Below are positions 59,180 to 64,000 of a stretch of 64,000 nucleotides of DNA, one piece after another. A program made the position numbers and the translations under genes. How positions within the stretch are numbered: the first letter of the stretch is position 1; every line of letters begins with the position of its first letter. Under the pieces are notes generated by a model, which ran no database searches, was not told the origin of the DNA, and worked only from the letters and a program-made list of their open reading frames with translations. The stretch is from the NCBI GenBank assembly GCA_038889235.1, contig JAWAHN010000001.1, forward strand, positions 695,459 to 759,458, in the 5' to 3' direction. The DNA comes from Candidatus Jordarchaeales archaeon (GTDB taxonomy: Archaea; Asgardarchaeota; Jordiarchaeia; Jordiarchaeales; Freyrarchaeaceae).

Positions 59180-61729
59180 TTAATTGCTCGAGCTGCTTTT
59201 TCTCTGCAGAAAGCTTAACATTATTAATGACAGCGTGAACATGCTGAGGAAAACGGGAGGCAGCCAAATGTTTCTCTGAGTAATTATTAGAGGAAGTTCT
59301 AGGACTAGTTTGTGCTCGGTGATCAGCAGTGAAACTACATCAGACATGTATGTTTCTCCGTTCCCTGTTACAGCTACCGCATAAATGAGTACTCGGTCAT
59401 CTCTAAGTTTTAGCGTATCAAACTGAAGAGATGCAACGTTTCCTAGTGAAGTGTTGGTGAAATTTTCTCGATCAGTTACTACCATAATTGTTAAGCTTAC
59501 GATGTCATAAGGATGCGTTGCTGTAACGTTTAGAGAAACTGTTTTGCCCTTTTCTACTTTCGTTGGAAGGGTGATGTTAAATTGTGGTGGAGTCGGGGAG
59601 TTAGCGAGCCACTTACACAGAGATTTGAATAGTTGAACATTATCTTTCTCCAGTATAACATCGTCCTTCAAAAAATCAAGATCCGAAAGGAATGCCACTC
59701 TCCCGCGCCCCCAGTTTATGCAAGATCCAACTATTATAGATTCTTGAGCGACAATTATGGGTCTTCCACCATCTATTTTCCCATGGTCTTTCAGAAGAAC
59801 CTCTTTTGCCCTGAACGTTTGAGGGGACTTAATACATCTGGCGGTTGTAAAGCCTGTTTTGCTGCAAATTGAAAACGACACATTGAAAAGTGATGAGAGG
59901 ATATTTAGGTATTCCAACGAGTCGGGATCATTTTCTCCTATTAGCAAAAGTCCGCCTCCAGACATCACAAAGTCAAGTATCGCACTAACCTCACTTTCAG
60001 TGTAGTTCCGTGAGGGACAATATATCACAAGTATGTGAAATCCTTCAAGGACTTCTGGTGTCACTTGGCTGTCGTAGAGTGCTTGGAAGTAGAGGAGACT
60101 CGCATTTAGTATGGCCCTAAGCTTTGACGTGTTGTTCCAGAATTCCATGTAGTGGGAGCTTTCATGGTGGTATTCGTCGACAAGTATCCTTATTGGGGTA
60201 CCGACTACAATGGATGTTTGAGCGGGAGCGAAACCTTCCTTAGTTACTGTTACGACATATACTCCCTGTTCTGGACATGGAAAGTGTATTTCTCCGTTTT
60301 TATCCGTGAGATAGACTCGGTAGTAGTCTCGTCCCTGTAAACATACGAGGGCACCACTAACAACACTGCTTCCGTCTGAAACCTTAATTATTGCCCTCTT
60401 TCCCGGAGCCAAATTTCCTTCAACTGAAATTTTCAGGTCTCTCATTGGTCCACAGCATATTGGCACTTCTGGGTCTCCTAGGAGAATGTACTCGACAAAC
60501 AGTTGAGCGCGATTTACATCGCGCTCAACTAAACTTCTGTGAGTTAAGTAGAACTCTTTCTTGGACTCGTACAGTGCATACCCCGGACGGTGGGTGAACG
60601 GCGGACTTGAACTGAAGAAAAGCTTGAAAAAGAGGTGATCGAGAAACGTGTCTGCGGCGTCATCAATAGTATCACCGCCAAACGTTATTCTAGTTGGCGC
60701 TATAACAGCTATAGCGCCACCGCAAGGGTTTTTCAGTAAAGCTTCAGCAATGGAGTCACTTGAGTAATCTATGCGTCCTGCTTCACATGCCGATATGAAG
60801 AACAGCGGGAGACGAGGGCCATTAGAAAGTCGGGCGGCAGACGCTGAGTTTAAGAAAATGGGAAGGTGAGAAGAGCAGTAAAGTGCCGTAGGGCTTCCGT
60901 GAGAACATATATCAACTATTGAGGCGCCCCCCTCAACTATTTCTATAAAACTCGTGAGGTTGCTAAAATTTCTTTTAGTGTCATAAGCAAGGAGTATCAT
61001 TTCTAACGGGGGTAGAGGTATGGATCCGACGGATGCAAGCTTAGCCCTCCACCCTTGAATGTCTTGCAATGAATTTATTTCGCCACCTGCGAGGACAAAC
61101 TTGTTAAGCCATTCAGTGTTATGCATGTAGAGGTATTTTTCGTAAGTTAACGTCTTATTTATGAAGACATTTAACTCGTCGGTTGTGGAAACAGGTATCC
61201 TTCCCACGTAAAGTTCAGGCATCCAATCTATTTCTCCGGGCTCACCGTATTCTCCATCCATATCGTTGTCGAATGAGCCGTCGAGAGCAGCGTAGTAGTA
61301 GTCCGATGGCACTTTATTAGTACCAATAGTAAAGTTTCTTATCGGAACTTTGTCGACGTCTCCTACCAGGAGAACCCATTGTATCCCTTTTGAACGGTAT
61401 AAGTCTTTTAGAAAGTTACGTATTTTTGAAGCATTATCTTCTCCTGCATAGTTCTGGTATATGTAGTCGGTAGTGTATATCTCCGTTGGGATGCCTTTAT
61501 ATGTTTTCCATTCGGCGAGTGGAGTAACGGCATTAACCCAGTTTGAGTCACCTAATATGATCACGTACTTAGTGATGTTAAAAGTTAACAATGCAGGAGT
61601 GTATGGAGGGGGGACAGGAGAAAGCTGGTGAAACGAGTAGATTTGCAGGGGTTGGTTTGGAACAAGTAAAGATAGCGCAATAAGTGCTAAGAAGAGAGGA
61701 AGCCAAGTTTTTTTGTTCGTTTCGAACAC
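59180..61729 (-). CDS. Membrane-anchored C25 (gingipain-like) cysteine peptidase
   Basis: Secreted 849-residue protein with an N-terminal signal helix (residues ~9-28) and a C-terminal membrane helix (~820-840) ending in RKSSSSN. The gingipain-type fold carries the catalytic dyad pattern: His in VDICSHGSPTALYC and Cys in PLFFISACEAGRID. After it come an Ig-like domain (~415-500), a glutaminase-like domain (LVIYCPSRNYTESEVSAILDF), and another beta domain before the anchor. GTG start. Likely a cell-surface peptidase; its substrate cannot be told from sequence. Confidence 0.82.
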   Translation of the reverse strand: MFETNKKTWLPLFLALIALSLLVPNQPLQIYSFHQLSPVPPPYTPALLTFNITKYVIILGDSNWVNAVTPLAEWKTYKGIPTEIYTTDYIYQNYAGEDNASKIRNFLKDLYRSKGIQWVLLVGDVDKVPIRNFTIGTNKVPSDYYYAALDGSFDNDMDGEYGEPGEIDWMPELYVGRIPVSTTDELNVFINKTLTYEKYLYMHNTEWLNKFVLAGGEINSLQDIQGWRAKLASVGSIPLPPLEMILLAYDTKRNFSNLTSFIEIVEGGASIVDICSHGSPTALYCSSHLPIFLNSASAARLSNGPRLPLFFISACEAGRIDYSSDSIAEALLKNPCGGAIAVIAPTRITFGGDTIDDAADTFLDHLFFKLFFSSSPPFTHRPGYALYESKKEFYLTHRSLVERDVNRAQLFVEYILLGDPEVPICCGPMRDLKISVEGNLAPGKRAIIKVSDGSSVVSGALVCLQGRDYYRVYLTDKNGEIHFPCPEQGVYVVTVTKEGFAPAQTSIVVGTPIRILVDEYHHESSHYMEFWNNTSKLRAILNASLLYFQALYDSQVTPEVLEGFHILVIYCPSRNYTESEVSAILDFVMSGGGLLLIGENDPDSLEYLNILSSLFNVSFSICSKTGFTTARCIKSPQTFRAKEVLLKDHGKIDGGRPIIVAQESIIVGSCINWGRGRVAFLSDLDFLKDDVILEKDNVQLFKSLCKWLANSPTPPQFNITLPTKVEKGKTVSLNVTATHPYDIVSLTIMVVTDRENFTNTSLGNVASLQFDTLKLRDDRVLIYAVAVTGNGETYMSDVVSLLITEHKLVLELPLIITQRNIWLPPVFLSMFTLSLIMLSFLQRKSSSSN

Positions 61730-61920
61730 CCCTACGTTAGAGTTATTTCAAGATTATTGATTTCATTTTAGAACTCCCAAAGAAAAATAAATTTCGCTTT
61801 AACTTCTAGGATGTTTAAAAACATTACGTAGCTCTTTCAACGTATTATGTGACAAAAAAATTAAAAGCCGCAACTTACTATTGACTAAACTGCTTGCTGT
61901 TAAGAGGAGGGAGCAGTTGG

Positions 61921-62775
61921 TTGAGGAAGATTTCCCCGTTGTATGTCCCGGTGAATGCGACTAGGGAAGAAATAGAGGAACTTTTGCCATGCGAGATCGC
62001 CATTATAGGTGGAACCGGAAACTACGATCCGGCGATATTCTCGGTTACAAAAGAAATCAAAGTGTATACGCCGTACGGGCCGCCTTCAGACAACATAATT
62101 GTAGGACTTGTAAAGGGAAGAAAGGTAGCTTTCCTTGCAAGGCATGGAAGGTATCACACGATACCTCCACATGAAATAAATTATAGGGCAAACATATGGG
62201 CGCTGAAGAGTCTAGGCGTGCAAAGAATAATTTCGCCAGCTGCGTGTGGAAGCTTGCAACCAGAAAAAATAAAGCCTGGAGAGTTTGTTATAGTCGACCA
62301 AATCTTTGATAGAACATTCGGGCAGAGGAAGGACACGTTTTTCGAGGGGGGAGTCGTAGGACATGTGGAGTTTGCGGAGCCGTTCTGTCCCGAGTTAAGA
62401 AGAGTAATAATAGAGTGTGCTCGTGAGCTTAACTACAAAGTGCATGACGGAGGGACTTATGTATGCATAAATGGCCCTAGATTTTCGTCTAGGGCGGAAA
62501 GTCTCTTTTATAAGAGCCAAGGATTCTCCGTGGTTGGTATGACCGCTTACCCAGAGTGTGTCTTAGCTAAAGAGGCTGAGATATGCTTTGCTACTATAGC
62601 TATGCCAACAGACGTCGATGTCTACGGCCTGAGGCCAGTTACAGCGGACCAGGTTGCGAAAAGCATGCGCGAAAACATTGATAAAGTAAGAAAGTTAATC
62701 GCTAAAGTCATTGAAGCGATACCTAAAGAGAGAAAGTGTTCATGCGGCAAAGTTTTAGACTTTGCGCTTTACTAA
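61921..62775 (+). CDS. mtnP: S-methyl-5'-thioadenosine phosphorylase
   Basis: Splits methylthioadenosine (or a related nucleoside) with phosphate, recycling methionine and adenine. PNP/MTAP family motifs: CEIAIIGGTGNYDP, FLARHGRYHTIPPHEINYRANIWALK, SPAACGSLQPEKIKPGEFV, GGTYVCINGPRFSSRAES, and VGMTAYPECVLAKEAEICFA. Length is 284 aa from the TTG at 61921 with GGAGGG upstream; an in-frame TTG at 61894 adds nine residues. It precedes the uS10 gene on the same strand. Confidence 0.93.
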   Translation: MRKISPLYVPVNATREEIEELLPCEIAIIGGTGNYDPAIFSVTKEIKVYTPYGPPSDNIIVGLVKGRKVAFLARHGRYHTIPPHEINYRANIWALKSLGVQRIISPAACGSLQPEKIKPGEFVIVDQIFDRTFGQRKDTFFEGGVVGHVEFAEPFCPELRRVIIECARELNYKVHDGGTYVCINGPRFSSRAESLFYKSQGFSVVGMTAYPECVLAKEAEICFATIAMPTDVDVYGLRPVTADQVAKSMRENIDKVRKLIAKVIEAIPKERKCSCGKVLDFALY

Positions 62776-62848
62776 CTCAAAAGCTTTTTAAACACTTCTT
62801 CTTTACCACTATTCTGCGTAACTGTTCACTAAAAAAGGGTGACATTAG

Positions 62849-64000
<1,152 letters not shown>

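Overview
This 64 kb window is chromosomal DNA of an archaeon. It encodes egsA (glycerol-1-phosphate dehydrogenase) and carS for archaeal lipids, the RNA-handling set fttA, tfs, rpoL, csl4 and pelA, and also dph2, rtcB, radB, an Orc1/Cdc6, a type-2 seryl-tRNA synthetase and A-type ATPase subunit B. Three eukaryote-like genes (an OSTC-like membrane protein, a Rag/Gtr-type GTPase with a C-terminal roadblock-like region, and an arrestin-like protein), together with selenocysteine-coding hdrA and mvhD, point towards the Asgard archaea or a nearby deep lineage. The dense tRNA introns also recall Thermoproteales. The lineage is inferred, not proven. No rRNA, CRISPR array or insertion sequence was seen.

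Layout. 1-3.6 kb: small unknown genes, a SlyD-like isomerase, UPF0179 and egsA, then a 361-bp gap with a perfect 13-bp inverted repeat. 3.6-7.8 kb: fttA-cdc6-pelA. 7.8-13.7 kb: a leftward information-processing block (dph2, METTL5-like methylase, csl4, rpoL, RNase III-like, tfs, rtcB, CooC-like). 13.8-19.5 kb: eno, UPF0146, ppsA and a lone atpB. 19.6-24.8 kb: OSTC-like protein, zinc protein, topA and a degenerate HerA-like protein, all leftward. 24.9-31.4 kb: an ornithine cyclodeaminase-like enzyme and glpKABC. 32-46 kb: rio1-dim2, acdB, a GPN GTPase, carS, radB, clp1, pyruvate:ferredoxin oxidoreductase (porB-porGD-porA), Lsm, uL23 and Ogg2. 46-51 kb: tRNA-Asp, tRNA-Pro, serS2, leuS. 51-59 kb: a redox and signalling island (hdrA, mvhD, two FrhB-like proteins, Rag-like GTPase, arrestin-like protein). 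59-64 kb: a C25 peptidase, mtnP, uS10, tRNA-Phe and the start of trpS.

Main discoveries. (1) ppsA (PEP synthase) is split by an 18-nt insertion beginning with TGA. It folds into a textbook archaeal bulge-helix-bulge (BHB) motif, and exact excision restores the conserved ATP-binding motif, so it reads as a spliced mRNA intron in a protein gene. (2) All five tRNA genes carry several introns: Leu-UAG 3, Leu-GAG 2, Asp-GUC 4, Pro-UGG 3, Phe-GAA 4. In tRNA-Asp and tRNA-Phe two introns isolate a 5-nt mini-exon holding only the anticodon and its neighbours. The RNA ligase gene rtcB is in the window. (3) hdrA and mvhD each contain two in-frame TGA codons at conserved cysteine positions, and each is followed by a SECIS-like hairpin. 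The mvhD hairpin has a eukaryote-like AUGA...AAA...UGA arrangement. (4) A leftward cluster links an FrhB-like flavoprotein, a Rag-like GTPase and an arrestin-like protein. The first and last share a similar C-terminal beta-sandwich domain, which suggests an undescribed redox/GTPase system.

The metabolism implied is ferredoxin- and thiol-based: pyruvate oxidation (Por), ADP-forming acyl-CoA synthetase, PEP synthase/enolase gluconeogenesis, glycerol oxidation (Glp), and electron bifurcation through HdrA-MvhD with FrhB-like partners.
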